A stretch of DNA of 64,000 nucleotides from Microlunatus speluncae (lineage in GTDB: Bacteria; Actinomycetota; Actinomycetes; Propionibacteriales; Propionibacteriaceae): NCBI RefSeq assembly GCF_009299835.1, contig NZ_VKCZ01000019.1, positions 496,001-560,000 on the forward strand. Reading direction: 5' to 3'. Each line of letters begins with the position of its first letter. The stretch's first letter is position 1. Position numbers and translations under genes: made by a program. This document shows, one piece after another, positions 8,513-16,571 of the stretch. The notes below the pieces were generated by a model that saw nothing but the letters and a program-made list of their open reading frames with translations, searched no databases and was not told the origin of the DNA.

Positions 8513-9925
8513 TCAGCGGGCTTGGCTGACGGTGGACATGTTGAAGTCCTTGATCCGGACCGGGGGCATGATCGTCCGGGTGAACCAGTCGTTCCACTCC
8601 CGGCACAGGGTCTTCTCCGCCCGGCCGGTCTCGGTGATCCGGCCGAGCAGGTCGATCGGGGACTCGTTGAACCGGAAGTTGTTCACGGCGGCGGTGATCT
8701 TGCCGTTCTCGATCAGGTAGACGCCGTCCCGGGTCAGGCCGGTGAGCAGCAGGGTCTCCGGGTCGACCTCACGGATGTACCAGAGGCAGGTGAGCAGCAG
8801 CCCGCGCTCGGTGCCCGCGATCATCTCCTCGATCGTCGCGGTGCCGCCGGCGTCCATGATCAGGTTGTCGATCGCCGCGACCGGCTCGGCGTCGGAGCGG
8901 GCGGCCCAGGCCCGGGTCCGGACCAGCTCGTTCAGCGTGCCTTTACTGATCCATTCGGTCCGGGGCAACGGCATCCCATTGTCGAACACCGAGCTGGTCT
9001 CGCCGGAGCTGGTGGTGATCACGAACGGGTCGCACTCGATCCCCGGCGCAGCCGGGTCGGAGGCGAGGGTGATCGGCAGATCGCTCAGCCGCTCACCGAT
9101 CCGGGTGCCGCCCTCCTTGGTGGAGAAGACGCTCCGGCCCTCCTCGGCCGGCCGGGCGCCGGCGGTCCAGTAGGCGTAGATCAACAGGTCGGCGATCGCG
9201 CCGGGCGGCATGATCGTCTCGTACCGGCCGGGCGGCAGGTCGACGGTCCGGGCGTGCCAGCCGAGCCGCTTGGTCGACTCCGCGACCAGGGCGGTCACGT
9301 CGACGTCGGTGAAATCGGCGGTCGCCGCCCCGACCCAGGCCGACGCGGTCAGATCGGCGGTCTTGGCGTTCAACTCGAACCGGCCGGTGCGCTGCACCGA
9401 ACGCCGGCGCAGACCGGTGCTGGCGGCGAGATAACTGGTGCTGACGATGTGCTCGGCGAAGCCGAACAGCAGCCGGTCGTCGGCTGCCGCGGCCCGGAAC
9501 GCCTCGCCCAGCGCCGGCGCGACGGCCGCGAACACCTCGATGTCGGTGCCGGCCGGCGGGGCGTCGAAGTCGGCGTCCGGGGCGCCTGCCGCGACCGGTT
9601 CGGCGGCGTCCTCCGCGGCGGCCGAAGCCCGGGCCACCCGCTCGGCCTCGGTCACCTGCGCCGCGACATCATGATCATCGCCGGCCTGCCGGGTGATCAC
9701 GGCCGCGGCCGTCCCTCCGTCCACCGGTGCGGTGCTGATCACGGTCAGCTCGCGACCGTGCATCTGGCCGTTGGTGGTCAGATGGTTGTTGGCCCAGCGG
9801 AGGTTGGCCTGATACGTCTCCTTGACGATCACGGTGACCGGCAGCGTGGCCGCCGCCAGCACGTCGGTGATCAACTGCTGGGCCGAGATCTTGGTCCCCA
9901 CCCCGGAACTCGTCGCCGGCATCAC
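8513..9925 (-). CDS. TldE/PmbA-like subunit of the TldD/TldE protease
   Basis: A 470-aa protein of the PmbA/TldE family. The family is known to pair with TldD in a heteromeric metalloprotease that, in characterised bacteria, degrades CcdA and trims microcin precursors. TldE lacks the zinc-binding helix, and none is seen here. The C-terminal half has family-like blocks such as DPFVITTSSGETSSVFDNG, NLIMDAGGTATIEEM and ITETGRAEKTLCREWNDW. The ATG overlaps the tldD stop by four bases, so the subunits are probably made in equal amounts. No peptide precursor gene is visible nearby. Confidence 0.88.
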   Translation of the reverse strand: MMPATSSGVGTKISAQQLITDVLAAATLPVTVIVKETYQANLRWANNHLTTNGQMHGRELTVISTAPVDGGTAAAVITRQAGDDHDVAAQVTEAERVARASAAAEDAAEPVAAGAPDADFDAPPAGTDIEVFAAVAPALGEAFRAAAADDRLLFGFAEHIVSTSYLAASTGLRRRSVQRTGRFELNAKTADLTASAWVGAATADFTDVDVTALVAESTKRLGWHARTVDLPPGRYETIMPPGAIADLLIYAYWTAGARPAEEGRSVFSTKEGGTRIGERLSDLPITLASDPAAPGIECDPFVITTSSGETSSVFDNGMPLPRTEWISKGTLNELVRTRAWAARSDAEPVAAIDNLIMDAGGTATIEEMIAGTERGLLLTCLWYIREVDPETLLLTGLTRDGVYLIENGKITAAVNNFRFNESPIDLLGRITETGRAEKTLCREWNDWFTRTIMPPVRIKDFNMSTVSQAR

Positions 9926-11421
9926 TGGCCTCCCTCGGTCACGGTGTTCAGGATGTTGACCTGGCGGAACAGGGCCGACGGGCAGCCGTGCGACACCGGC
10001 GCCGACTGGCCGGGCTGGCCCTTGCCGCAGTTGAACGCGCCGCCCAGGTAGTAGGTCTGCGGACCGCCGACCGCCTCCATCGACCGCCAGAAGTCGGTCG
10101 TCGTCGCCTGGTAGGCGACGTCGCGGAGCTGGTGGCTGATCTTGCCGCCCTCGATCGCGTAGAACCGCTGCCCGGTGAACTGGAAGTTGTAGCGCTGCAT
10201 GTCGATCGACCAGGACTTGTCGCCGACGACGTAGATCCCATGATCGACCCGGCCGATCAACTCGTCGGTGCTCGGCCCGTTGGGGCTCGGTTGCAGCGAC
10301 ACGTTCGGCATCCGTTGCATCGGGATGTGACCCGGCGAATCGGCGTAGGAGCAGCCGTTGGAGCGATCCAGCCCGCGGGCCGCGGCCATCTGCCGGTTCA
10401 GCTGATAGCCGACCAGGGTGCCGTCGGTGATGATCGGGAACGTCTGCCCGGCCACGCCCTCGTCGTCGTACCCGATGGTGGCCAGGCCATGATCGACTTC
10501 CCGGTCGCCGGTGACGTTCATGACCTCGCTGCCGTAGTGCAGGCTGCCGAGCTGATCAACGGTTGCGAAGGACGTGCCGGCGTAGGCCGCCTCATAGCCC
10601 AGCGCCCGGTCCAGCTCGGTGGCGTGGCCGATCGACTCGTGAATGGTCAGGAACAGGTTGGTCGGGTCGATCACCAGGTCGTAGCGGCCCGCCTCGACCG
10701 ACGGCGCCTTCGCGTGCGCGGCCAGCAACTCGGGCAGCTCGGCCACCTCGGTGTCGAAGTCCCAGCCGGTGCCGGTCAGGTATTCCCAGCCGCGACCGGC
10801 CGGTGCGGCCAGCGTGCGCATCGAGGCGAAACCATGATCACCGACGCTGATCGCGGTGAACTCCGGCTGCACCCGGACCCGCTGCTGGGTGGTCGTGGTC
10901 CCGTTGAGATCGGCGTAGAACTTGTTCTCCTGGACGTACCAGAGCAGCGCCTGACTGTGATTGACCCCGTCGGCGGCGAGCAGTCGGTCGCTGAGTTCGA
11001 TCATCCGGCCGTCCTTCTCCGGATCGGCCACCTCGAACGGATTGAGCTGGTACGACGACACCCAGGTGGCATCGGGATAGCCGCCCTCCGGCGCGAGCTC
11101 GACCCGCTCGGTGCTCAGCGGCCGGGACACCTCCGCCGTCCGGATCGCCTGCTCGGCCAGGCCGCGGGCGGCATCCGGGCCGAGGACGATCCCGGCCGCG
11201 AATCCCCAGGCACCCTGGTGCACGACCCGGACCGCGATCCCGAGCGTCTCGTCGTCGACCGCGGTCTCGATCTTGCTGTCCCGATAACTGCGGTAGCTCT
11301 GCTTGATCCGTTCGATCCGGACGTCGGCATGATCGGCGCCGAGCTCACGGGCCCGGGTCAGCGCGGCATCGGCGACGGAACGTAGCGGCAAGGCGATGAA
11401 GGTCTGGTCCAGCTCCGGCAT
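9922..11421 (-). CDS. tldD: TldD-like catalytic metalloprotease subunit
   Basis: A 499-aa TldD homologue. The zinc motif of the family, HExxxH, is seen as HESIGHATELDRALGYE near residue 245, in the middle of the protein. The C-terminal half ends with the glycine-rich GGAFNCGKGQPGQSAP typical of the barrel domain. It is expected to cleave small or unfolded peptides in the cytoplasm with the TldE-like partner encoded next. It is the first gene of the tldD-tldE-VOC-hydrolase run. The start is ATG 11421, and TAGGCT seven bases upstream predicts a leaderless message. Confidence 0.9.
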   Translation of the reverse strand: MPELDQTFIALPLRSVADAALTRARELGADHADVRIERIKQSYRSYRDSKIETAVDDETLGIAVRVVHQGAWGFAAGIVLGPDAARGLAEQAIRTAEVSRPLSTERVELAPEGGYPDATWVSSYQLNPFEVADPEKDGRMIELSDRLLAADGVNHSQALLWYVQENKFYADLNGTTTTQQRVRVQPEFTAISVGDHGFASMRTLAAPAGRGWEYLTGTGWDFDTEVAELPELLAAHAKAPSVEAGRYDLVIDPTNLFLTIHESIGHATELDRALGYEAAYAGTSFATVDQLGSLHYGSEVMNVTGDREVDHGLATIGYDDEGVAGQTFPIITDGTLVGYQLNRQMAAARGLDRSNGCSYADSPGHIPMQRMPNVSLQPSPNGPSTDELIGRVDHGIYVVGDKSWSIDMQRYNFQFTGQRFYAIEGGKISHQLRDVAYQATTTDFWRSMEAVGGPQTYYLGGAFNCGKGQPGQSAPVSHGCPSALFRQVNILNTVTEGGQ

Positions 11422-11428
11422 GGCGCTC

Positions 11429-11434
11429 AGCCTA
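11429..11434 (-). promoter_or_regulatory. -10 box for leaderless tldD transcript
   Basis: On the minus strand TAGGCT is separated by seven bases from the tldD ATG at 11421. There is no Shine-Dalgarno sequence. It is the same hexamer and spacing as upstream of the kinase gene at 3830. Confidence 0.5.
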
Positions 11435-11519
11435 ACCGCGGCCGGAGCCGCCCGCCGCCGGTATTCCGCATCGGTCGGATCGATGGCGCCCTGGCCCGCG
11501 GATCGGCGAGGATGGGCCG

Positions 11520-12611
11520 ATGGGAGAGGTGTTCGCGGGCCGGTACGAGCTCGTCGACCTGCTCGCCGAAGGCGGCATGGGCACCGTCTGGCGGGTCTGG
11601 GACTCCCGGGACGACGCCTTCCGGGCGGCGAAGGTGCTCAAGCAGTCCGACAGCGCCTCGCTGCTCCGCTTCGTCCGCGAGACATCCTGGCGGATCGATC
11701 ACGATCATGTCGTCACGCCGATCGGCTGGGCCGGCGAGGACGACCGGGTGCTGTTCACCATGCCGTTGGTTCGTGGCGGCACCGTGGCGATGTTGATCAA
11801 GGACTACGGAGCGCTGCCGCCGCGCTGGGTGATCACCCTGCTGGACCAGCTGCTGCAGGCGCTGACCGCCGTGCATCAGGTCGGCCTGGTGCACCGCGAC
11901 GTGAAGCCGGGCAACCTGCTGCTGGACGCGACCGGGACCGGCCGACCGCACCTGCGGCTGACCGACTTCGGCATCGCGGCAGCGATCGACGACCCGCGGC
12001 TGACCCGGGTCGGCGAGGTGATCGGAACCCCGCGCTATCTGGCGCCGGAGGCCACGGCCGGTGCGGATCCGGATCCGCGGCAGGACCTGTACGCCGCCGG
12101 ACTGGTGGCCCTGGAGTTGATCACCGGCGGCAGCCCGTCGGCGCCGCGGCCGGAACTGCCCGACGCGGTCCGGCACGGCCCGCTCGGTGGACTGATCACA
12201 GCCCTGCTGGCCCCGGACCCGGCCGGCCGGATCGGATCGGCCGACCAGGCCCGGGCGGTGCTGGCGAAGATCATTCCGTGGGGCGGGCCCGGCGCGGAGG
12301 TCGAGGTCTTCGATCAGCTGCCGCCGCTCCCGCCGGGTTGGGGCCCGGACGGCCCGGCCACCCGGGTCCGCCCGCAGCCGTCGACCGGCGTCCTGTCGCC
12401 GACCGGAGTCGTCGCGTCGACCGGCACCGGGTCGGCCTCCCTGGCTGGCCGCGACTCGGCCACGATCCCCGCGGCGGCACCGGATCGAGCCGTCCCGGTG
12501 CTGCCTCCGGCGTCCGGCCGGGGGCGCCGGCCGGTCCTGCGCGCGGTCGCGTTCGGGCTGGTGGCCGGCGGGGCGATCTGCCTGGTGGCGGCGATCCTGC
12601 TGCTCCTCTGA
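11520..12611 (+). CDS. membrane-anchored Ser/Thr protein kinase
   Basis: A 363-aa Hanks-type kinase. The catalytic domain fills about residues 8-265: AEGGMGTVWRV, Lys in AAKVLK, LVHRDVKPGNLLL, DFGIA and GTPRYLAPEA. A Pro/Ser/Thr-rich linker of about 60 residues follows, and the protein stops just after one transmembrane helix (about 338-360), so there is no external sensor domain. It may need a partner for sensing. It lies 98 bp before a small HTH gene, a pairing I believe recurs in actinobacteria; the HTH protein is a possible substrate, which is inference. The ATG has GAGGAT six bases upstream, a weak -10-like box. Confidence 0.9.
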   Translation: MGEVFAGRYELVDLLAEGGMGTVWRVWDSRDDAFRAAKVLKQSDSASLLRFVRETSWRIDHDHVVTPIGWAGEDDRVLFTMPLVRGGTVAMLIKDYGALPPRWVITLLDQLLQALTAVHQVGLVHRDVKPGNLLLDATGTGRPHLRLTDFGIAAAIDDPRLTRVGEVIGTPRYLAPEATAGADPDPRQDLYAAGLVALELITGGSPSAPRPELPDAVRHGPLGGLITALLAPDPAGRIGSADQARAVLAKIIPWGGPGAEVEVFDQLPPLPPGWGPDGPATRVRPQPSTGVLSPTGVVASTGTGSASLAGRDSATIPAAAPDRAVPVLPPASGRGRRPVLRAVAFGLVAGGAICLVAAILLLL

Positions 12612-12669
12612 GCCGACTTCACGACGGCTAACCGTCCGCCGGGAGGATCCGGTTTCCGCGCCTGAGTCG

Positions 12670-12675
12670 TATGCT
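12670..12675 (+). promoter_or_regulatory. -10 box of HTH regulator gene
   Basis: TATGCT here predicts transcription starting near 12682, which falls inside the 17-bp operator-like motif at 12681-12697. The match to TATAAT is good; no clear -35 is seen. Confidence 0.45.
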
Positions 12676-12680
12676 GGTCG

Positions 12681-12697
12681 CGTTCACTGCTGCAAAT
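12681..12697. promoter_or_regulatory. operator-like motif, copy A
   Basis: CGTTCACTGCTGCAAAT is an imperfect dyad overlapping the predicted transcription start of the HTH gene. Two near-identical copies lie upstream of the first VWA gene (15208-15224 and 15227-15243). The position suits autorepression by the HTH protein encoded at once downstream. Confidence 0.6.
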
Positions 12698-12709
12698 CGG
12701 AGGCGAGTG

Positions 12710-13228
12710 ATGGCATCACCGGAGGACGTCGGCCGGGTCCGCGAGGAGCAGGTCGCGCTGTACGGCGAGACGTTGCAACAGCTGGCCGGGCGCTATTGCG
12801 CCGTCCTCGGGTTGAGCCAGAGCCGGCTCGCCGGGCTGCTCGGCATCTCCGCCCCGATGCTGTCCCAGTTGATCAACGGTCACCGGACCAAGCTGGCCAA
12901 TCCGGCCAGCGGCGAGCGGTTGCGGCTGCTGCACGAGGCCGTGGCCGACGTCGAACTCGGCCGGCTGACCCCGGACGAGGCGGTCGCCCAGGTCACGACC
13001 GACCACCGCGGCGACGTGCTGACCACCCGGTCCCGGCCGGAGCCGCGGACCGCGGTCCGGCAGATCCAGGAGGTGTTCCGGCTCGCCGCCTCGGCCGACG
13101 AGTACGCCGCGGCCGCGGCGCAGGTCCGCGCCCGGTATCCCGAGGTCGCCGACCTGCTCGAGGCCTACGGCGTGGCGCGGACCGACGACGCGGTCCGCCA
13201 CTTCTCCCGGATCACCACGGCCCGCTGA
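12710..13228 (+). CDS. helix-turn-helix transcriptional regulator
   Basis: A 172-aa DNA-binding protein. Residues about 20-65 form a lambda-repressor/XRE-type helix-turn-helix: LGLSQSRLAGLLGISAPMLS, then QLINGHRTKLANP. The rest is helical with no recognised ligand domain. ATG 12710 follows GGAGGCG at a suitable distance and is preferred over the ATG at 12671, which precedes the operator-like motif. The same 17-bp motif occurs in front of this gene and twice in front of the VWA gene, so it is likely an autoregulated local repressor of VWA synthesis. That link is inferred from the motif, not shown. Confidence 0.85.
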   Translation: MASPEDVGRVREEQVALYGETLQQLAGRYCAVLGLSQSRLAGLLGISAPMLSQLINGHRTKLANPASGERLRLLHEAVADVELGRLTPDEAVAQVTTDHRGDVLTTRSRPEPRTAVRQIQEVFRLAASADEYAAAAAQVRARYPEVADLLEAYGVARTDDAVRHFSRITTAR

Positions 13229-13249
13229 CCGGGCCGGCCCCGCACCGGG

Positions 13250-15184
13250 TCAGGGACGTCGCCGCAGCCAGACCAGCAGTCCGGTGCCGCCCCCGACCAG
13301 CAGCACGGCCGCCCCGATCAGGACCGCGATCAGGCCCGCCTGCGGTTGGTCACCGGCGGCGTCGTCCCGCGGCGGATCGCCGGCACCGGGGGAGCCCTGG
13401 GGCGATTCGGGATCGGTGGGATCGGTGGAGGCGGAGCTCGACGGGGGCGGGGTCGTGGCCGGGGCGCTGCTCGACGGAGTGCTGGGCGGTGTCCCCGCGT
13501 CGACGTACGGGGGTGCCGGCTGAGCCTCGCCGAGCACGGCCACGGTCAGCGTCATCGGCAGCCCGAAGGCCGGTTCGTCGGCCTTGTTGCGGTCCAGCCG
13601 GACGGTGACGTAGTAGTCGCCGGCGCGGGCGGTCGAATGGTCGTCGTCACCGGAGCCGTCGCGGTTGGCCCACCGGATCTCCTTGGTCGTCGTACCGACT
13701 TCGTTGCCGTCGACACTGACCGAGCTCTGCGCGCTCGGCCCGCCCTTGGCGAAGGTCGCCCCGGCCGAGCCTCCGTACGGGGAGAGCAGGTCGACGCCGT
13801 AGCCACGGACTCCGGCGGCGACCCATTGGTCAGCCTTGGCGAGCTTCCCTACCTGGGTCAGCACCTGGATCCGTTGTCCCCAGCCGGCGGAGACCTTGAA
13901 GGTCTGGATCTCGCCGGGCATCACGTCGATCTGGTACGTGCCCGCGGTGATCGTGGGCGCATCGGCGAAGGAGGTGCCGGACTCGACCGGCTTGGCCTTC
14001 GTCGGCGCCATCGACTTCCAGGTCGGGTCGTCGGCCGTGTCCGGCAAGCCGGTCGCCGACGACAGCGGCGGCTCTTCGTCGACGCGGAGCTGGTAGCGCT
14101 CCTTCGCGATGTTCTCGGAGAAATCCGTGAAGCCGACCTGGAGCAGCAACTCGGTGGCGTCGTTGCACAACTTGGCGTCGGAATGGCTGCTCAGCATCCC
14201 GGTCAACAGCCGGCGGGACAGCTGGGCACCGACCACGGAGGGATAGGCATAGCCGCAGGTCCGGTCCAGGTCGTCGGGGAGCACCAGCTTCAGCGCGAGC
14301 TGGGCGGTGAACTCCTGGGTCAGCAGGCTGGTCCCGACCCAGAAGGTCGAGCCCGGCTGGCTCCGCCGCAGCCGGTAGTACTTCACCGCCTCGGCCTCCC
14401 CGGGCAGCGTGTCCAGCCAGGATCCGGCGCCGAGCTCGGCGGCCTCGCCCGGTTCGGCCGCGCCCGTGACCGGAGTGCCGCTCAGCGCGAAGGGTCGGAA
14501 GGCGCGGGAGGTCAGCCGGCTGAGGCTGCGTTCGAGGTCTTCGGTGTCGTCGGCGTCGTAGTAGTCGCCGTTGCCCTTGTCGGCGATGCAGCGGAGTTGC
14601 TTCTCGGCCTTGCCGGAGACGCGGAGCCCGACCACGTCGATCTTCAGGTCGATTCCGGCGGCGGCGATCTTTTCCGCGATCGGGCACGGATCGGGGACGC
14701 AGGTCTCCTCGCCGTCGGAGACCAGCAGGATGGTCCGTTGCCCCTCGGTGCCGACGTCCTTGGCCGCCTGCTCCAGTGAGTAGGCGATCGGCGTCTCGCC
14801 GTACGGCTTGTATTTCGCGATCTGCGCCTTCAGCTTGGCCTGGTTGCCGGTGCCGATCGGCACCACCAGCTGAGTGTCCTCGCACGCGCCCTCGTCCTTG
14901 CGGTCGAAGACGGTCGCGCCATAGACCCGCATCCCGACCTGGGCCTCGGACGGCAGCGCGTCAACGACGCGGTTGAGTGCGGCCCGGGCGGCTTCGATCT
15001 TGGTCTTGCCGTCGCCGGCCTTCTCCTTCATCGACCCGGACGAATCGAGAACCAGCAGCAGCTTCCCGTTCCCGCCGTCGGCGGCGGCCGGCACCGTACC
15101 GGCGCCGAGGACCAGACCGACCATGATCAGCCCGCCGAGCGCGGCGGCCGTGAACCGCCGGATCCGTGACCTTCGTCCGCTCAT
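13250..15184 (-). CDS. secreted, membrane-anchored VWA domain protein (paralogue 1)
   Basis: A 644-aa protein with a signal peptide (basic start, hydrophobic residues about 13-35, AAA-type cleavage). A von Willebrand A domain follows, with the MIDAS motif DSSGSM and a later DGEET. A long middle domain of unknown type, a Pro/Ser/Thr-rich stalk (about 555-610) and a C-terminal membrane helix with RRRP complete it. Four conserved Cys in and near the VWA domain (GACEDT, EETCVPDPC) suggest disulfides outside the cell. It shares long blocks with the gene at 16565. The ATG is preceded by a GGAAGGGCGAGGGG ribosome site and by two operator-like motifs. Calcium- or magnesium-dependent surface binding is the family role; the ligand is unknown. 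Confidence 0.88.
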   Translation of the reverse strand: MSGRRSRIRRFTAAALGGLIMVGLVLGAGTVPAAADGGNGKLLLVLDSSGSMKEKAGDGKTKIEAARAALNRVVDALPSEAQVGMRVYGATVFDRKDEGACEDTQLVVPIGTGNQAKLKAQIAKYKPYGETPIAYSLEQAAKDVGTEGQRTILLVSDGEETCVPDPCPIAEKIAAAGIDLKIDVVGLRVSGKAEKQLRCIADKGNGDYYDADDTEDLERSLSRLTSRAFRPFALSGTPVTGAAEPGEAAELGAGSWLDTLPGEAEAVKYYRLRRSQPGSTFWVGTSLLTQEFTAQLALKLVLPDDLDRTCGYAYPSVVGAQLSRRLLTGMLSSHSDAKLCNDATELLLQVGFTDFSENIAKERYQLRVDEEPPLSSATGLPDTADDPTWKSMAPTKAKPVESGTSFADAPTITAGTYQIDVMPGEIQTFKVSAGWGQRIQVLTQVGKLAKADQWVAAGVRGYGVDLLSPYGGSAGATFAKGGPSAQSSVSVDGNEVGTTTKEIRWANRDGSGDDDHSTARAGDYYVTVRLDRNKADEPAFGLPMTLTVAVLGEAQPAPPYVDAGTPPSTPSSSAPATTPPPSSSASTDPTDPESPQGSPGAGDPPRDDAAGDQPQAGLIAVLIGAAVLLVGGGTGLLVWLRRRP

Positions 15185-15207
15185 CCCCTCGCCCTTCCAC
15201 CCGACCT

Positions 15208-15243
15208 CGTTTACTACTGCAAACTGCGTTTACTATCGCAAAC
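15208..15243. promoter_or_regulatory. tandem operator-like motifs, copies B and C
   Basis: CGTTTACTACTGCAAAC (15208-15224) and CGTTTACTATCGCAAAC (15227-15243) are direct repeats 19 bp apart, about two helical turns, each with internal dyad symmetry (GTTT...AAAC). They lie between the divergent VWA gene (start 15184) and MFS gene (start 15318), closer to the former. Copy A precedes the HTH gene. Confidence 0.65.
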
Positions 15244-15317
15244 ATCGGGGTCATTGCGCAAGGAGTACTGCGGGTGTCCTGGTCTCCTCGCCGGCGTCGG
15301 CTGGTAGGAAGTGGCGA

Positions 15318-16571
15318 GTGACGAGTACGGAGCGGCTGCGGGACCGGCCCGGCTTCGTCCGGTTCTGGACGGCCGAGACGGTGTCGGCCTTCGGCAGCGG
15401 GATCACCGCGCTGGCGATCCAGGTGCTGGTGGTCGAGCAGCTCGCCGCCGGAGCGACCGGGGTCGGCCTGGTCAACGCGGCCCGCTGGCTGCCGTACCTG
15501 CTGCTGGGGATCATCGTCGGGGTGCTGGTCGACCGGGCCCGGCGGCGGCCGGTGCTGGTCGGCACCGACCTGCTCCGCGGCCTGTTGTTGATCATGATCC
15601 CGGTGCTCGCGCTGACCGGTCTGCTCGACCTGGTCGCGCTGGTGATCATCATGATCGGGTTCGGCACCCTGTCGATCATCAACGACGCCGCGTCGCAGTC
15701 GATCCTGCCCCGGCTGGTGCCGCCGGCGTTGATCACCAGGGCCAACGCCCGGCTCGACTCCAGCGGAGCGGTGGCGCAGACCACCGGACCGGCCGTCGCC
15801 GGGGGACTGGTGTCGCTGTTGACCGCGCCGATCGCGATCCTGATCGACGCGGCGACCTTCCTGGCCTCGGCGGTGCTGACCTGGTTCGTCCGGGTCGAGG
15901 AGCCGCCGCCGGCCCGGTTGTCGCTCCGCGGCGTTGGCCGGGAGGCGATGGAGGGACTGCGCTGGGCGTACGGGCACCGGACTCTGGCGCCGCTGGCCCT
16001 GACGACGCACGGCTGGTTCATCTGCAACGCGGTCGGCGGTGCGGTGCTGCCCGCGTACGCCCTGACCACACTCGGTCTCGACCCGTTCGGCTTCGGCGTG
16101 CTGATCGCGCTCTGCGGCATCGGCGCCCTGCTCGGCAGCCTGGTCGCGACGCGGCTGGGCGAGCGATTCGGGGTCGGGCCGGTGGTGATCGGCTGCCGGA
16201 TCGTCGACGCGGTCGCCTGGGCGACCTTCGCGCTGGCCGCGGCCGGTTGGGCCGGCTTGATCGTCTTCGGCGTCGGCCAACTGTTGTTCGGACTGGGGCT
16301 GGGTGCCTCGAACGCCAACGAGATGGGCTACCGGCAGACCGTCACCCCGGACCGGCTGCAGGGCCGGGTGAACGCCTCGCTGCGGTCGCTCAACCGGGCG
16401 ATGGTGGTGATCGGAGCGCCGCTGGGCGGCATCCTCGGCGACGCGCTCGGCTTCCGCCCGATCCTCTGGGCGGTGGCCGTCGGCTTCCTGATCGTCGCGG
16501 TGGCCATGCTCTTCACTCCGGCTCGCACCGCCCGGATCAGCCACGGCGACCCGGCGGATGACCCTCAGTGA
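15318..16571 (+). CDS. MFS transporter (MFS_3, enterobactin-exporter-like)
   Basis: A 417-aa major facilitator of the EntS-like group: FVRFWTAETVSAFGSGITAL at the N-terminus, the loop motif DRARRRPVLVGTDLLRG after helix 2, and NARLDSSGAVAQTTGPAVAG in the middle. About 12 hydrophobic segments fill the protein. Predicted substrates are small molecules for export, unspecified. GTG 15318 follows AGGAAG and is chosen over upstream starts because the family begins close to RDRPGFVRFW. It is convergent with the second VWA gene and overlaps it by seven bases. The two operator-like motifs upstream might also act on it. Confidence 0.87.
   Translation: MTSTERLRDRPGFVRFWTAETVSAFGSGITALAIQVLVVEQLAAGATGVGLVNAARWLPYLLLGIIVGVLVDRARRRPVLVGTDLLRGLLLIMIPVLALTGLLDLVALVIIMIGFGTLSIINDAASQSILPRLVPPALITRANARLDSSGAVAQTTGPAVAGGLVSLLTAPIAILIDAATFLASAVLTWFVRVEEPPPARLSLRGVGREAMEGLRWAYGHRTLAPLALTTHGWFICNAVGGAVLPAYALTTLGLDPFGFGVLIALCGIGALLGSLVATRLGERFGVGPVVIGCRIVDAVAWATFALAAAGWAGLIVFGVGQLLFGLGLGASNANEMGYRQTVTPDRLQGRVNASLRSLNRAMVVIGAPLGGILGDALGFRPILWAVAVGFLIVAVAMLFTPARTARISHGDPADDPQ

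Noticed and set aside
9922..11421. TldD/TldE as part of a RiPP (microcin-like) cluster
   Set aside because: No short precursor peptide, radical SAM or YcaO gene is nearby; the VOC and hydrolase genes are not diagnostic.
15208..15243. Possible CRISPR-like direct repeats
   Set aside because: There are only two 17-bp units 19 bp apart with no spacer to speak of; a regulator site explains them better.
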